Counted from the first letter of the stretch, positions 9,599 through 20,087 are shown. The stretch: DNA of 64,000 bases from Nymphaea colorata (GCF_008831285.2 NC_045141.1:21014848-21078847); one strand, 5' to 3'. The notes: generated from the sequence alone by a model not told the origin. A program made the numbers and translations.

Positions 9599-9860
9599 TA
9601 TATAAAATCTCCAAATCCGTAACAGTCTCTGTCTATCAGTTCAACTTCTGGCTGCCTCTCCTACAACCAAGCGGTAGCTAGGTGTCAGTGATCCATCTAG
9701 GAAATTCCACAAACTGAAATTGACTGCAATGAAAGTACTGGGCTACAGGCCTCCAGCACACAATATGATGAAGAAGACGCTGGAGTGGACTTTGTATTTG
9801 TTTAATAGATCAGATACTGACGCGTTGTGTTCACGAGGAGCCACTAATTTGCCAAGCTGA
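9599..9860 (+). pseudogene. TATA-bearing relic with 43-codon ORF, R2 copy
   Basis: TATATAAA at 9599; ATG 9729, stop 9858-9860, 43 residues. Differs from the R1 copy by a few substitutions (for example NK to KK and G to E in the middle) and keeps the same length and stop. Confidence 0.4.
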
Positions 9861-10162
9861 AAAGATACTTGAGTTGAACGTGATGAGCATAACAAGATGG
9901 AGTAAAAGGAAGAGGTTTGGCAGCCGACCGCTCGAGTTGAATATATAAGGGAATCAACTGTTGAGGGCCCAGAATATTTTAGTGTGCATATCTAAAAGCG
10001 AAATGCAGATCCACTTCGAACTCGCTGGGTAAATGCGTGGACAATATCAGCCGATCGCTGTGAGAAGCCACCCATAACTAAATCTAGGTGTTTTCATGGA
10101 CCTGTGGTTCAAAACTGCATCAAGATGAGAAAAAGTTGCATGTACCGTTGCGCATGGTGCAC

Positions 10163-10345
10163 AGTAAAAGAGCAATGAGCATTTTGTAATTTTTAAAAAA
10201 GAAATATATTTTTGTAGATTTTTTTTCTTTTTTCTATTTCCATTTTTATGTTAAGAAAAAGTTTTTTTTTTTTAAGTTTGAACTGACGATATTTTAGTCA
10301 TTAATTACACTGGTGCATAAAAATTCATGCACGAGTATGACACAT
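10163..10345 (+). repeat. AT-rich repeat with ACTGGTGCA hairpin, R2 copy
   Basis: Same element as at 6741, including the CACTGGTGCA..TGCACGAGT stem and CCTAATAAC end. Confidence 0.5.
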
Positions 10346-10442
10346 ATGACCTAATAACAAAAGTGGTGCCACTTCATTTCCAAGACGGGGAAGATTGAAA
10401 GAAGGAACAAATGCTTTCAAAACTTTCATACTCCTTGACCAT

Positions 10443-10445
<3 letters not shown>

Positions 10446-10503
<58 letters not shown>
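10446..10503. repeat. Compound microsatellite (TA)n(GA)n
   Basis: TA run to about 10479 then GA run to 10503; shorter than the R1 counterpart. Confidence 0.96.
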
Positions 10504-10878
10504 TGATTGCTTGCCCAAATTGCCAATTTACTCTTCTTTACCATTTTGGCGCTCAAGAAAAGGGTCAAACGTTAAAATGGACTGGCCGATACGAGCAAGG
10601 AAAAAGTTTCTTAATTAGTTTGGATCAATGTCCCTCAAGTGAAGATGTTGAAAATGGGAAAGGCCATGCATGCTAACAAGGAAAGGTCAAACACTAAAAG
10701 AATTCAAACTTTCAACAAGTCAATCTCCGGACAACAACTCAAAAGTTTACTTCTACGAGTGCGTCGTGGGAACCTCATGGAATCAATATGATTTAGCCTC
10801 ATGCGTGTGTGCACGTCTTCATTTCTTTGAGAATATGATATGTCAATCAAATTACTAGTACTGACATCGCTACTTCTC

Positions 10879-10886
10879 TATATAAA
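10879..10886 (+). promoter_or_regulatory. TATA box of the 10985 gene
   Basis: TATATAAA 106 bp before the ATG, in a promoter almost identical to that of the 7587 gene. Confidence 0.85.
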
Positions 10887-10984
10887 GGAGTCCGCATCAC
10901 TCTTTGTTATCCATTCGCAAATACCCATTCTTCTCATCTGCTTCCTTTCCTCACCCACCCAAGCTCCTCTGATCTTGTGCAAAA

Positions 10985-11470
10985 ATGAAGAGCATAACAT
11001 TCCTCCTCATACTCATCGTAGCTATTGCCCTCTCCATGTGCATAGCGGGTGCCAGAGACCTATCCGAAGACCATCGTAAGGAGCACGAGCATGACCACCG
11101 TGAGACGCATTTAGACCATCACCATGAGAAGGATCACAAAGATGGCCACCATCCGCATGGCCCACATGAGGAGCATCATGAAGTGCATGATCATAGGGAT
11201 CACAAGGACAATGAGAAGCATGAACATGACAAACGCGAGAAGGATCATAATGAGCATGAGCACGAGCACGAGCATGAGCACGAGCACGAGCACGAGCACG
11301 AACATGACAAACGCAAGAAGGAATATCGTACTGAGCATGACCATGACGAACACGAACACAACAAGGATCATAAAGAGCACGACGTCGACGAACATAAGCA
11401 GCATCACAAGAGGCACGATGATGACCATTATAAGAGGGATCATAAGGAGCATGATGGCCGTCATTATTGA
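10985..11470 (+). CDS. Secreted histidine-rich repeat protein, type 1 (H1b), 161 aa
   Basis: Sister of the 7587 gene by duplication of the 3.4-kb unit. The signal peptide is identical (cleavage after residue 23). The mature protein has one more Glu-His pair (nine), KKEYRTEH instead of KQEYRNEH, and EHNKDHKEHDVDEHKQ in the link before the tail, which ends HKEHDGRHY. Cysteine occurs only in the signal peptide. Poly(A) signal AATAAA at 11628. The ORF is intact and shares promoter and UTRs with its neighbours, so expression is plausible. Function is unrecognised. Confidence 0.85.
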   Translation: MKSITFLLILIVAIALSMCIAGARDLSEDHRKEHEHDHRETHLDHHHEKDHKDGHHPHGPHEEHHEVHDHRDHKDNEKHEHDKREKDHNEHEHEHEHEHEHEHEHEHDKRKKEYRTEHDHDEHEHNKDHKEHDVDEHKQHHKRHDDDHYKRDHKEHDGRHY

Positions 11471-11969
11471 TCGTGCTTTGCAAGAGAGTAGTGCATCTCT
11501 ATTGTGTTGAGCTGCAAGCTTTTGTTGTCTGATTTGCTTTTGCTATTCAGTTTTGTCAATGATTATGTTAAATAAGTGAATGCTACACAATTGCAGTGAG
11601 ACGGCTACATATAATATGAAGGAGTTCAATAAAACAAGCCGTTGCCTTGTATCTAGGAAATGACTATTTTATTCCCACTCATCTTTGTTGTGGATGCATA
11701 TCGGCATAGATCTTTTACTCGTAGGTTGACTACATAGTAAGACTCTCTTCATATTGACTCTCTCTCCAGAAACCTTCCTTTGTGGCAACCGTAAGGATTT
11801 TTTCTCCGCTCTTAAAACACTTAGGGGCCACTGGACATAATTAGGAGCAGGATAAGAGTGTGATAGCATATATTGACTGGTTGATATGTGAATTCTTTTG
11901 GTTTACCTTTCCTTGATAGCATATATGGCCATTATCACTTCTTGCCACTTCTCATCAATGTATATGCGT
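11471..11969. other. 3' UTR and flank of the 10985 gene
   Basis: Equivalent to 8067-8568: family 3' UTR, poly(A) signal at 11628, MITE left end (about 11818-11850) and first copy of the 130-bp direct repeat. Confidence 0.6.
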
Positions 11970-12330
11970 TTATTTTCGATACTGAGAACAACGAAATATT
12001 TGTCCTTCATGATGGCCCCTGGGTATATCCCTGGCTCCTGCTAGGCATATGCATAGGGAAATGGCTACGACTAGAAGGAGGAGGAGTGCAGTGCTCCCCA
12101 TTTTGGCAGAGAGGGAGGCAGTGAAGTGGGTAAGGAGAGGCAATGGTAGAGAATAAGAGCATAGAAGTCGATGGATAATGAAAAGACATTACAACCCCTT
12201 TATATTCAGAGGTAGCCATGTGATAACAATTTGAACGAGCTGCTACATTCCCAAAGACATGATGAACGTGAATGCACGCACAATACCTACTCATACGGCT
12301 TCGTTGAGGCCCTCGACAGCAGATATATTC
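11970..12330 (-). pseudogene. Inverted family-member relic, second full copy
   Basis: Minus-strand ATG at 12101, 43 codons, stop at 11970. Starts MGSTALLLLLVV and keeps LAGARDIPRGHHEG. The TATA box has decayed to GAATATAAAGG (about 12206-12197) at the same 105-bp spacing. Same truncation point as the 8569 copy, so both derive from one rearrangement that predates duplication of the unit. Confidence 0.68.
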
Positions 12331-13001
12331 TTCTTCAAGTTCTATTTTGAATTATTAATCCGTGATTGACTTGTTGATATTTTGATTTTTTTTGGTGGTT
12401 GACCATTCCTTGATGGCATATACGGCCATTATCACTTCTTGCAATTTCTCATCAACATATATGGGTTTGTTTTCGATGCTGAGAATAACGAAATATTTGT
12501 CCTTCACTCCGACCTGTTATTAAGTTGTTGTACACGCTGACGTTTTGCTTGCCCATAGAAAAGCGGCATGTTATTAGAAGACAAATTGCTATTTTGGGAC
12601 GAGATCAGTCCTAAAAGTACAGATTTTTGTTAAAATGAATGCATGAAACATACAAAAAAGCTGCCTGATTTGTTTCTGATATCCAACGAGTTTTTTTCCT
12701 TACATGTATAAATATTATATCGTTGTGTTATTTCCTTAGTAATTCTTTTGTGCTTTTTATGATCATCTTCCGCGTGTGGGTGAACTAGCTACTTATGGAA
12801 CTTAAAACATGCGTACGTCCGTGATCGTTTCAAAACCTTTCCCATATTGAAAATGATGTACTGCTCCTACTATCACGTCATGTCCTTTGGTTTCTTGTCT
12901 TAGATGGTTCTTGCGGTCATGGTAAACGTGCATGTCCACCCATGGTAGACGACTATACCGATTGGCATTCAATTTCTTGGCAGCAGCACGCATCTTACTT
13001 C
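12331..13001. other. Intergenic DNA of R3, no gene seen
   Basis: Third copy of the stretch described at 5621-6241; again AT-rich and without supported coding sequence. Confidence 0.5.
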
Positions 13002-13263
13002 TATATAAAATCTCCAAATCCGTAACAGTCTCTGTCTATCAGTTCAACTTCTGGCTGCCTCACCTACAACCAAGCGGTATCTAGGTGTCGGTGATCCGTC
13101 TAGGAAATTCCACAAACTGAAATTGACTGCAATGAAAGTACTGCGCTACAGGCCTCCAGCACACAATATGATGAAGAAGACGCTGGAGTGGACTTTGTAT
13201 TTGTTTAATAGATCAGATACTGACGCGTTGTGTTCACGAGGAGCCACTAATTTGCCAAGCTGA
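13002..13263 (+). pseudogene. TATA-bearing relic with 43-codon ORF, R3 copy
   Basis: TATATAAA at 13002; ATG 13132, stop 13261-13263, again exactly 43 residues (MKVLRYRPPAHNMM start, NLPS end). Confidence 0.4.
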
Positions 13264-13545
13264 AAAGATACTTGAGTTGAACGTGATGAGCATAACAAGA
13301 TGGAGTAAAAGGAAGAGGTTTGGCAGCCGACCGCTCGAGTTGAATATATGGGAATCAACTACTTAGGGCCCAGAATATGTTAGTGTGCATATCTAAAAGC
13401 GAAATGCAGATCCACTTCGAACTCGCTGGGTAAATGCGTGGACAATATCAGCCGATCGCTATGAGAAGCCACCCATAACTAAATCTAGGTGTTTTCATGG
13501 ACCTGTGGTTCAAAACTGCATCAAGATGAGAAAAAGTTGCATGTA

Positions 13546-13547
<2 letters not shown>

Positions 13548-13580
<33 letters not shown>

Positions 13581-13934
13581 GAGCATCATGAAGTGCATGA
13601 TCATAGGTATCACAAGGACAATGAGAAGCAAGAACACGACAAACACGAGAAGGATCATGATGAGCACGAGCACGAGCACGAACACGAGCACGAGCATGAG
13701 CTTGAGCACGAGCACGAACACGAGCACGAGCATGAGCACGAGCACGAACATGAGCATGAGCATGAACATGACAAACGCAAGAAGGAATATCGTAATGAGC
13801 ATGACCATGACGAACACGAACACAAGGAGGATCATAAAGAGCACGACGTTGACGAACATAAGCAGCATCACAAGAGGCACGATGATGACCATTATAAGAG
13901 GGATCATAAGGAGCATGATGGCCGTCATTATTGA
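13548..13934 (+). pseudogene. Decapitated type-1 His-rich gene (H1c)
   Basis: The reading frame opens abruptly at the junction ATGTACC|GAGCAC and has no ATG and no signal peptide. It encodes five Glu-His pairs, an EEHHEVHDHRYH block, about 18 dipeptides (one Glu-Leu), then the KRKKEYRNEH link and a full tail ending HDGRHY. The order 'EH pairs then EEHHEV' matches only the internally duplicated gene at 47408, so H1c is a deletion derivative of that type. The upstream sequence is the relic 3' flank, not a promoter. A stable product is unlikely. Confidence 0.85.
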
Positions 13935-14311
13935 TCCTGCTTTGCAAGAGAGTAGTGCATCTCTATTGTGTTGAGCTGCATGCTTTTGTTGTCTGATTTG
14001 CTTTTGCTATTCAGTTTTGTCAATGATTATGTTAAATAAGTGAATGCTACACAATTGCAGTGAGACTGCTACATATAATATGAAGGAGTTCTATAAAACA
14101 AGCCTTTGCCTTCTATCTATGAAATGACTATTTTATTCCCGTTCACCTTAGTTCTTTTACTCCTACGTTGACTATATAGTAAGACTCTCTTTATATTGAT
14201 TCTCTCTCCTGAAACCTTCCTTTGTGGCAACTGTCAAAATTGTTTTGATCAAACCAACTCAGGTATCCAATAACCAACTCAGCACGGATTTTTTCCCCGC
14301 TCTTAAAACAC
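13935..14311. other. 3' UTR and flank of H1c
   Basis: Family 3' UTR. Carries a small insertion (about 14232-14284) with CCAACTCAG twice, shared with 48351-48400 and absent from R1 and R2. Confidence 0.5.
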
Positions 14312-14646
14312 TTAAGGGGCCACTGGACATAATTAGGAGCAAGATAAGATTGTTTCATAAATATTCTATCTCAAAATTGAGGTTGATTCATGGGACACTT
14401 GTTTAAGTGCTTACGAAACCTACTTCCATTTTGGAGCAGGACTCATGGGACATTCACATCTTGTTCATAATGCCTAACGGCCCTTAACACCATTTGACAT
14501 TAGAAACAACTTGTGAGTGTTTCATGAATCTACCCCAATCACAAGACACTTGTTACTTGTTAAGTGTTTGATGAATCTTTTTCAAATTTGGGGCAGATTC
14601 TCAAACATTCACACTCTTTTTTTAATGCCAAACCGTCCCTTAGGGG
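14312..14646. mobile_element. hAT-like MITE pair (putative)
   Basis: The left end TTAAGGGGCCACTGGACATA and the right end AATGCCAAACCGTCCCTTA are imperfect inverted repeats. In the middle (about 14463-14500) AATGCCTAACGGCCCTTAA and CCATTTGACATTAGAAACAA form a second pair of ends, so two related short elements seem to lie head to tail. Internal sequence repeats TTCATGGGACA and GTTTCATGAATCTAC. No coding capacity. Assignment to hAT is by resemblance of the ends only. Confidence 0.4.
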
Positions 14647-15273
14647 ATACCAAGGCTGTCAGGGGTTCCTCTCTCCCTCTCCCCTACCCTCCTCTCCCTC
14701 TCTTTCCCTCCCTTAAAAACAGCGCTCCCTCACCATTGATGCTGCTAGCACCACGACTACTGTAAATTTTACTTCGCGGGTAACCTAACACGTAAATAAG
14801 TAAAATGTTCTTGAGGTTTTGCTACATAAATAAGCAATCTATGTGGCCTTGTACCTCCACCACTAGGGCCGGGGCCCATGCAAGGGCATTCTGCATCTTG
14901 TTGGTTGCCATGCCTCTGAGACCCTGGGCCAGCATGACTCATCCTTGGGCCAAATTAATGTTACGTAAAATACAAGATATGCACTTCAATACATGAAACA
15001 TATTGAAAGGTGTCCTGTCATTGATTTGCATAATTTCTCTACTTTTTAACTGGATTTAAATTTGGTGGAGTGTCTTTGCATATACAGTGAATTTTTACTT
15101 AAGTATATTTGTATTAACCTCTACTTGAAACGGGTAAGCACCGAAAAATGTAATGCAATGAGATTTTTAATACTGTAGACACCGTGGAATGAGATTGTTC
15201 TGTATTTGCACTATATATGTCGTAACATGCATGCTATATCTGCAATCTAAAGTAGCCGAGAACATATGTTATG
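14647..15273. other. Gene-free flank
   Basis: A CT-rich run (CTCTCTCCCTCTCCCC, about 14670), a stretch CCTCCACCACTAGGGC..CTTGTTGGTTGCCATGCC found also near 42550, 48980, 57730 and 63840, then AT-rich sequence. The boundary of the large B/C repeats (GAATTTTTACTT) is at 15089. No gene seen. Confidence 0.5.
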
Positions 15274-15615
15274 CTACGAAAATGGCGTCAGTGAAGACCC
15301 ATCGAGTCACTCACCATCGATGGAAAGGTGTAGTGCTAGTATAGTGTCAACGGAGACCATGAGTCATTGCTGATAGGCATCAATGATGACCCATGTGAGT
15401 CCTACCCCCCATCCTTAAATGACATGGTTTGTTTTAGCGTTAATGAAGACAATCAAGTCTCCAACCATTTGTCACGCACAGATAATGGTGTTAATGAAAA
15501 ACCATTGAGTTGACTGCCTGTGAAACAGTTTGGTATAGTGTCAACTGAGGGCATCGAGACTGTGAGTAATATCCTTTATGCAGTGTAAGATGGCATCAAA
15601 GAAGACAATCCGTCC
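15274..15615. repeat. Degenerate 45-55-bp repeats, possible CACTA subterminal region
   Basis: Begins CTACGAAAATGGCGTCAGTG. The motif GGCGTCAATGAAGACCCAT-GAGTC recurs in degraded form about seven times (15284, 15345, 15385, 15457, 15488, 15538, 15592). The opening and the short degenerate repeats resemble CACTA transposon ends, but no second terminus or transposase was seen. Also at 25012, 34732 and 49388, and shortened near 42960 and 58142. Confidence 0.35.
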
Positions 15616-17141
15616 ATGATGCCTTTACAATTACTACCACTAAATATGAATCTGCTCTGACGAAATACCAGCACATGTCATGTTTTCTTTCGGGCTTAGA
15701 TCTTCTTCTTTTTTTCTTTTTTCGCCAATGAAAGTGGCACTTTACGAACACTTTCTTTTTTCCACATTGATAAGGACCCAATTTGTTGCAGTACTGTGAG
15801 AGTCGGTAACTACAAGTTTGTGGTTGATGGTATGGAGCGTGAAACCCTAAAAAGGAATGTGGCTTATGTATTGCTCATTCTCACCATGATCGGATGGCAG
15901 ATTTTGTGACCATTCTTGCCAAGTTCACCATACTTTGATTTCCAATACCAGGATATTATTGCGTTAATATTCATTTGGCAACGACGAAGAGTTTTTGTAA
16001 CTTGTTTGGAGGACAAATATATTAGAGCAAACAAACATTGCATGTAGGGGTTGTTTGGTCAAACTCAATGCCCAAAAAGAAATGGAGGCTAAAATACATA
16101 AACAAGCGGCAAATATTGATATTGAAAACCATCTTTCACGAGCTCATGGAGAGCTCCATAAATTGCAACGTTCGGCCAATAGCCCAATCCCGTCTATCAC
16201 AGGTCCTAGATTGCACCCTTCGCATTGGGAAAGTATTGGATTTCATTTCGCTGCCCAAATTGTTGGTGCCTAACTTATATTTAAGCATGAGCGCTAGTCA
16301 GTTCATCTCATAGGCCTTGAAGAATGAACTAAAGAACGAACTGAAATTCCTCGACTGGGTCATTTCTTATACTAAGTTCTTATCTTGGAATTTTGATGGG
16401 GCAAGGGTCATTCATTCTATCTACTTATTGCTACGTGTGGTGGAGGCACAACAAAGAGCGGCCTCTTCCCAGGGACAGAGCCAGGGAGGGCAGGGGGCCA
16501 TGGCCCTTTGTAAAACTTATACGAATTACGACCTATGAAATTAAAAATTTTCAAACATTTCATTTAGTTGGTCGTATGACTGCTATCGAGAACATGATCT
16601 CAGCTCTGCCTCTGCCTCTCCTGAGGCCGCAGTGTATGATCTGCTTATCCGAATCAACTGGAAATTAGCCAGCATTTGCACATTTATCCAACGAATGAAG
16701 CCTGAGAATCCTAGTCAAGCCATGTAATGGGGAAATGGCCCCATGGCCGAGAGACACCTTCACTCGCCGGCACCATTCACCATGTGGTTGGGAGGCATCC
16801 AACCAATCCACCTAGGGCTAGGGACGACCATTGAATATCCCCATCAACATTCATATACGTACCCACCAAGATCCTGAAGTTTGGCAGTCCGAAGATGGAC
16901 CATGATTAAGTGAAAAAAAAAAAAAAAAAATCTAAATTCTCATCTGATGACATTTACAGACAACGTTCTCCTTGCAACCCAAAACCCAATCTGCCTTCTA
17001 AATACTGTAACCGCAATTTGATTGCAGAAAGAACAATGAAAAAGGCTTATTAATGGTGTCTGCACATCGATATTTGGGCAACCAGTTTTCCTTTCATTGA
17101 TTGGCCAATCATTCAATTTATTTGCGGATGTATCTTATTTG
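15616..17141. other. 1.5 kb without a supported gene (B1)
   Basis: Carries short overlapping ORFs of 72-91 codons (16038-16313, 16055-16273, 16317-16538, 16393-16668) with no recognisable domain, and a poly-A run near 16913. Absent from the corresponding place in the type-3/type-4 segment (about 43110), so it is an insertion or was deleted there. Possibly transposon remains; not assigned. Confidence 0.4.
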
Positions 17142-17300
17142 TATATAAATATTGGAACTTGCGGTCTCCAGATCCATCGCAGAATCTCATTTTATCAACC
17201 TCCAGCAGGCTCAATATTCTAATTTTCTTCTCCTCAAACTCTCACACTCCCCCATTTCTCACGGATGCGTGCGCCATTAGGTGCACGCGACCTATATACC
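17142..17300 (+). pseudogene. Signal-deleted family relic (B1 copy)
   Basis: TATATAAA at 17142 precedes the ATG at 17265 by 123 bp, the type-2 spacing. A CT-rich 5' UTR leads into M-R-A-P-L-GARDLYTP, which keeps the GARDL cleavage-site motif but lacks the hydrophobic core. The ORF stops after about 21 codons. Copies at 26879, 36598 and 51255. Confidence 0.45.
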
Positions 17301-17460
17301 CCTAAAGGAAAAAGAGTACATTTTTGTTAATTATTGAAAAAGAAATGTCTTTTTTATATTTTTTTGTCCTCACAAAAAAATTTCCTTTTTCAATAATCGG
17401 GGATATTTTCGTCACTAGTAATACTGGTGCACACAAAAAATCATACACCAGTATAGCTTA
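17300..17460 (+). repeat. AT-rich repeat with TACTGGTG hairpin (B1, upstream copy)
   Basis: Same repeat type as at 6741, here with a clean stem ATACTGGTG..CACCAGTAT (about 17428-17454). Confidence 0.5.
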
Positions 17461-17497
17461 CATGGGCACCCCTTAAGTTCTTAACCCAACATAATTA

Positions 17498-17635
17498 GTG
17501 AGGAGAGTCCCACTCCTCTGTCTTCTCATCAGTATTGCCTTGTGCATTTGGGTCGCAGCTAGTGCCAGGGACGTGCCCAAGCACCAAGAGACTAATGGTG
17601 ATCCACAAATTATACGTATGATGATCTATAACTGA
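17498..17635 (+). pseudogene. Start-less secreted-protein relic (B1 copy)
   Basis: An open frame from GTG (17498), where family members have ATG, to TGA (17633): 45 codons, RRVPLLCLLISIALCIW, VAASARDVPKHQ, then NGDPQIIRMMIYN. The hydrophobic core and ARDVPKH are clearly related to the family signal peptide and cleavage site, but no His-rich body follows. Copies at 27236, 36955 and 51612, and frameshifted at 43282 and 58464. It may represent a separate, lost subfamily. Confidence 0.55.
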
Positions 17636-17674
17636 AATTCATATACAAGTCTTCACGTTGGGGATTGCGTTTAG

Positions 17675-18582
17675 GAAATTCCCCCGTCATTTCCGAGACG
17701 TGGAAGGTTCTGAAACAAGGGAATCCATGCTTTCAACTTCATTATACAACTAGTCAAGACATTCTGATGAAAAGCGCAAAAAATAATTGGAAATTATATG
17801 TATATGTAATTTTGAGTTGATAATTATGGGTCCGTTAATTCATTTGAGAAAACAAAAGCGGCTCTATACATGGTCGCCATATTCTTAGTAGGGAATCGAT
17901 TGTTGAAGGAACAAAATTGTGCGTACTATTATAAACGAATTTCTGACCCCTGCGGTGAACATCTTCATTGGTGCTGTTTTAGTGCCACAAGGCTTTTGGC
18001 TCCGTTGTTTCATTCCCTCATTGGAAGGCGAAAACAAACTAATGTCAGACAGCCGAAGGTTCTCATTGTGCACTAAGAAGTTAACCCAAAATTAATTCTA
18101 ACTTCAATACATTTCGGACAAACCTAGACACCTTAATTTTCTCGATGTTTTCTGCGTTTATTTTGAACGAATATATACATTTCGGACAAACCTGTACACT
18201 TCTTGGGTGTACAGTTTGGCGCTCAAGAAATGGGTCAAATCCTTAAAAAACAACTTAATATATAACTGATCAGAGTAAAAGGAAAGAGTTTCTGAATTAA
18301 TTTGGATCAATGTCCCATAAATGATGACGACGTTGATGAAAACTGGCAAAAATTGTAAAGGCCGACTATGCTGGAAATATCAACCACTAAAATAATTCAA
18401 AATTTCAACCTAAGTTAATCTCCGGTGAACAACTCAAAGTTACACTGCTAGAAGGACGTCGTGGGAACCTCAAAGAAGCTATATAATGACTAGACTCATG
18501 CGTGCTTGCACGTCTTCATAATTTCTTTGAGAATATGATATGTCCATCAAATGACCAGTACATGCATACATGACTACTTCTC
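17675..18582. other. Upstream region of the 18705 gene
   Basis: Contains family promoter sequence: TTTCCGAGACGTGGAAGG (17690), TTGGCGCTCAAGAAATGGGTCAAA (18216, W-box core on the other strand), AATCTCCGGTGAACAACTC (18416) and GCTTGCACGTCTTCAT (18503). A 170-bp insert near 17890-18060 with a 68-codon ORF is absent from the type-4 promoter and unexplained. Confidence 0.5.
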
Positions 18583-18590
18583 TATATAAA
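18583..18590 (+). promoter_or_regulatory. TATA box of the 18705 gene
   Basis: TATATAAA, here 122 bp before the ATG because the 5' UTR carries a TTC repeat (about 18627-18648). Confidence 0.85.
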
Positions 18591-18704
18591 GGGGTCCAAA
18601 TCACTCTTTGTTATCCATAGCCTAGTTCTTCTTCTTCTTCTTCTTCTCCTCGATCGGCTGCTTCCTTTCCTCACCCTCCCAAGCTCCTCTGATCTTGTGC
18701 AAAA

Positions 18705-19139
18705 ATGAAGAGCACGACATTCCTCCTCATTCTCATCGTAGCTATTGCCCTCTCCATATGCATAGCGGGTGCCAGAGACCTATCAGAAGACCATCGTAAG
18801 GAGCACGAGCATGACCACCGTGAGACGCATTTAGACCATCACCATGAGAAGGATCACAAAGATGGCCACCATCCGCATGGCCCTCATGAGGAGCATCATG
18901 AAGTGCATGATCATAGGGATCACAAGGACAATGAGAAGCATGAACACGACAAACACGAGAAGGATCATGACGAGCACGAGCATGAGCACGAACACGAGCA
19001 CGAGCATGAGCACGAGCACGAACACAAGCACGAGCATGAACATGACAAACGCAAAAAGGAATATCGTAATGAGCATGACCATGACGGACACGAACACAAG
19101 GAGGATCATAAAGAGCGCGACGATGGTCATCATCATTGA
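18705..19139 (+). CDS. Secreted histidine-rich repeat protein, type 2 (H2a), 144 aa
   Basis: Signal peptide MKSTTFLLILIV..IAGA (cleavage after 23). The head and GHHPHGPHEEHHEV block match type 1. The repeat tract is nine Glu-His pairs, one Lys-His and two more Glu-His pairs. After EYRNEHDHDGHEHKEDHKERD the protein ends DGHHH: relative to type 1 about 24 codons of the tail (HKQHHKRHDDDHYK..) are missing in frame. No Cys in the mature part. Poly(A) signal AATAAA at 19301. The protein is identical to that of the 28443 copy. Likely extracellular; function inferred only from His content. Confidence 0.85.
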   Translation: MKSTTFLLILIVAIALSICIAGARDLSEDHRKEHEHDHRETHLDHHHEKDHKDGHHPHGPHEEHHEVHDHRDHKDNEKHEHDKHEKDHDEHEHEHEHEHEHEHEHEHKHEHEHDKRKKEYRNEHDHDGHEHKEDHKERDDGHHH

Positions 19140-20087
19140 TCATGCTTTGCATGAGAGTAGTGCATCTCAATTGTGTTGAGATGATGCATGCTTTTGTTAT
19201 CTCATTTGCTTTTGCTATTTGGTTTTTGTCATTGATTATGTTAAATAAGTGAATGCTACACAATTGCAGTTAGACTGCTACATATAATATGAAGGAGTTC
19301 AATAAAACAAACCTTTGCCTTCTATCTATGAAATGACTATTTTATTCCCACTCATCTTTGTTGTGAACGCATATCGGCATAGATCTTTTATTCCTAGGTC
19401 GACTGAATAGAAAGATTATCTTTACCATCGACTCTCTCTCTCTTTCTCTCTTGAAACTTTCGTTTTCAGCAACCGCATGGAATTTTGTTCCCGCTAGGAA
19501 AACACTTAAGCGCCTATTGACGAGTGAGAATAAAAGATGGAAGAGAGTTTATATCTGCCTTCCGATCATGAGACTGTTTCATGAATCTACCTCAAAATTA
19601 AGATGAATGTATGGGACACTTGAACCATATTGACATTGTGAATTCTTTTGGTTTACCTTTCCTTGATAGCATATATGGCCATTATCACTTCCTGCCACTT
19701 CTCATCAATGTATATGCGTTTATTTTTTATACTGAGAACAATGAAATGTTTGTCCTTCACTGCGACCTGTTATTAAGTTGTTGCACACCTTGACGTTTTG
19801 CTTGGTCATAGAAAAGAGGCATCTAATTACACGACAAATTGCTATTTTGGGACGAGATCATACCTGAAAGTACAGATTTTTGTTAAAATGAATGCAAGAA
19901 ACATACAAAAAAGGTGCCTGATTTGTTTCTGATATCTTTTTCTTATATGTATAAAATATAAATAATATATGGTTATGTTACTTCCACAAGTAACTCTTTT
20001 GTGCTTTTCTATGATCATCTTTCGCGTGTGGGTGAACTAGCTACTTATGGAACTTAAAGCATGTGTACTTCCGTGATTGTTTACTTC
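19140..20087. other. 3' UTR and flank of the 18705 gene
   Basis: Family 3' UTR variant (AATTGTGTTGAGATGATGC), poly(A) signal at 19301, a CT-rich run at 19432 and one copy of the 130-bp motif seen twice in R units. The inverted relic of the R units is absent here. No gene seen. Confidence 0.5.

Larger units (their letters stand above)
8717..12120 (+). repeat. Repeat unit R2 (about 3.40 kb)
   Basis: Same order as R1, with only scattered substitutions and indels. Contains an extra stretch (about 10098-10168, from ACCTGTGGTTCAAAAC to the hairpin repeat) missing in R1, and shorter TA/GA runs. Confidence 0.92.
12121..15088 (+). repeat. Repeat unit R3, with a promoter-deleting internal deletion
   Basis: Matches R2 to 13547, where a deletion removes the hairpin repeat, microsatellite, promoter, signal peptide and head of the gene. 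From the coding remnant onward it matches 47590-49213 (the 3' part of the intact 47408 gene and its flank) better than R1 or R2. Confidence 0.85.

Noticed and set aside
16038..16668. Overlapping ORFs of 72-91 codons repeated in four large units
   Set aside because: No domain recognised, mutually overlapping, and identical only because the units are recent duplicates. Kept as unassigned sequence.
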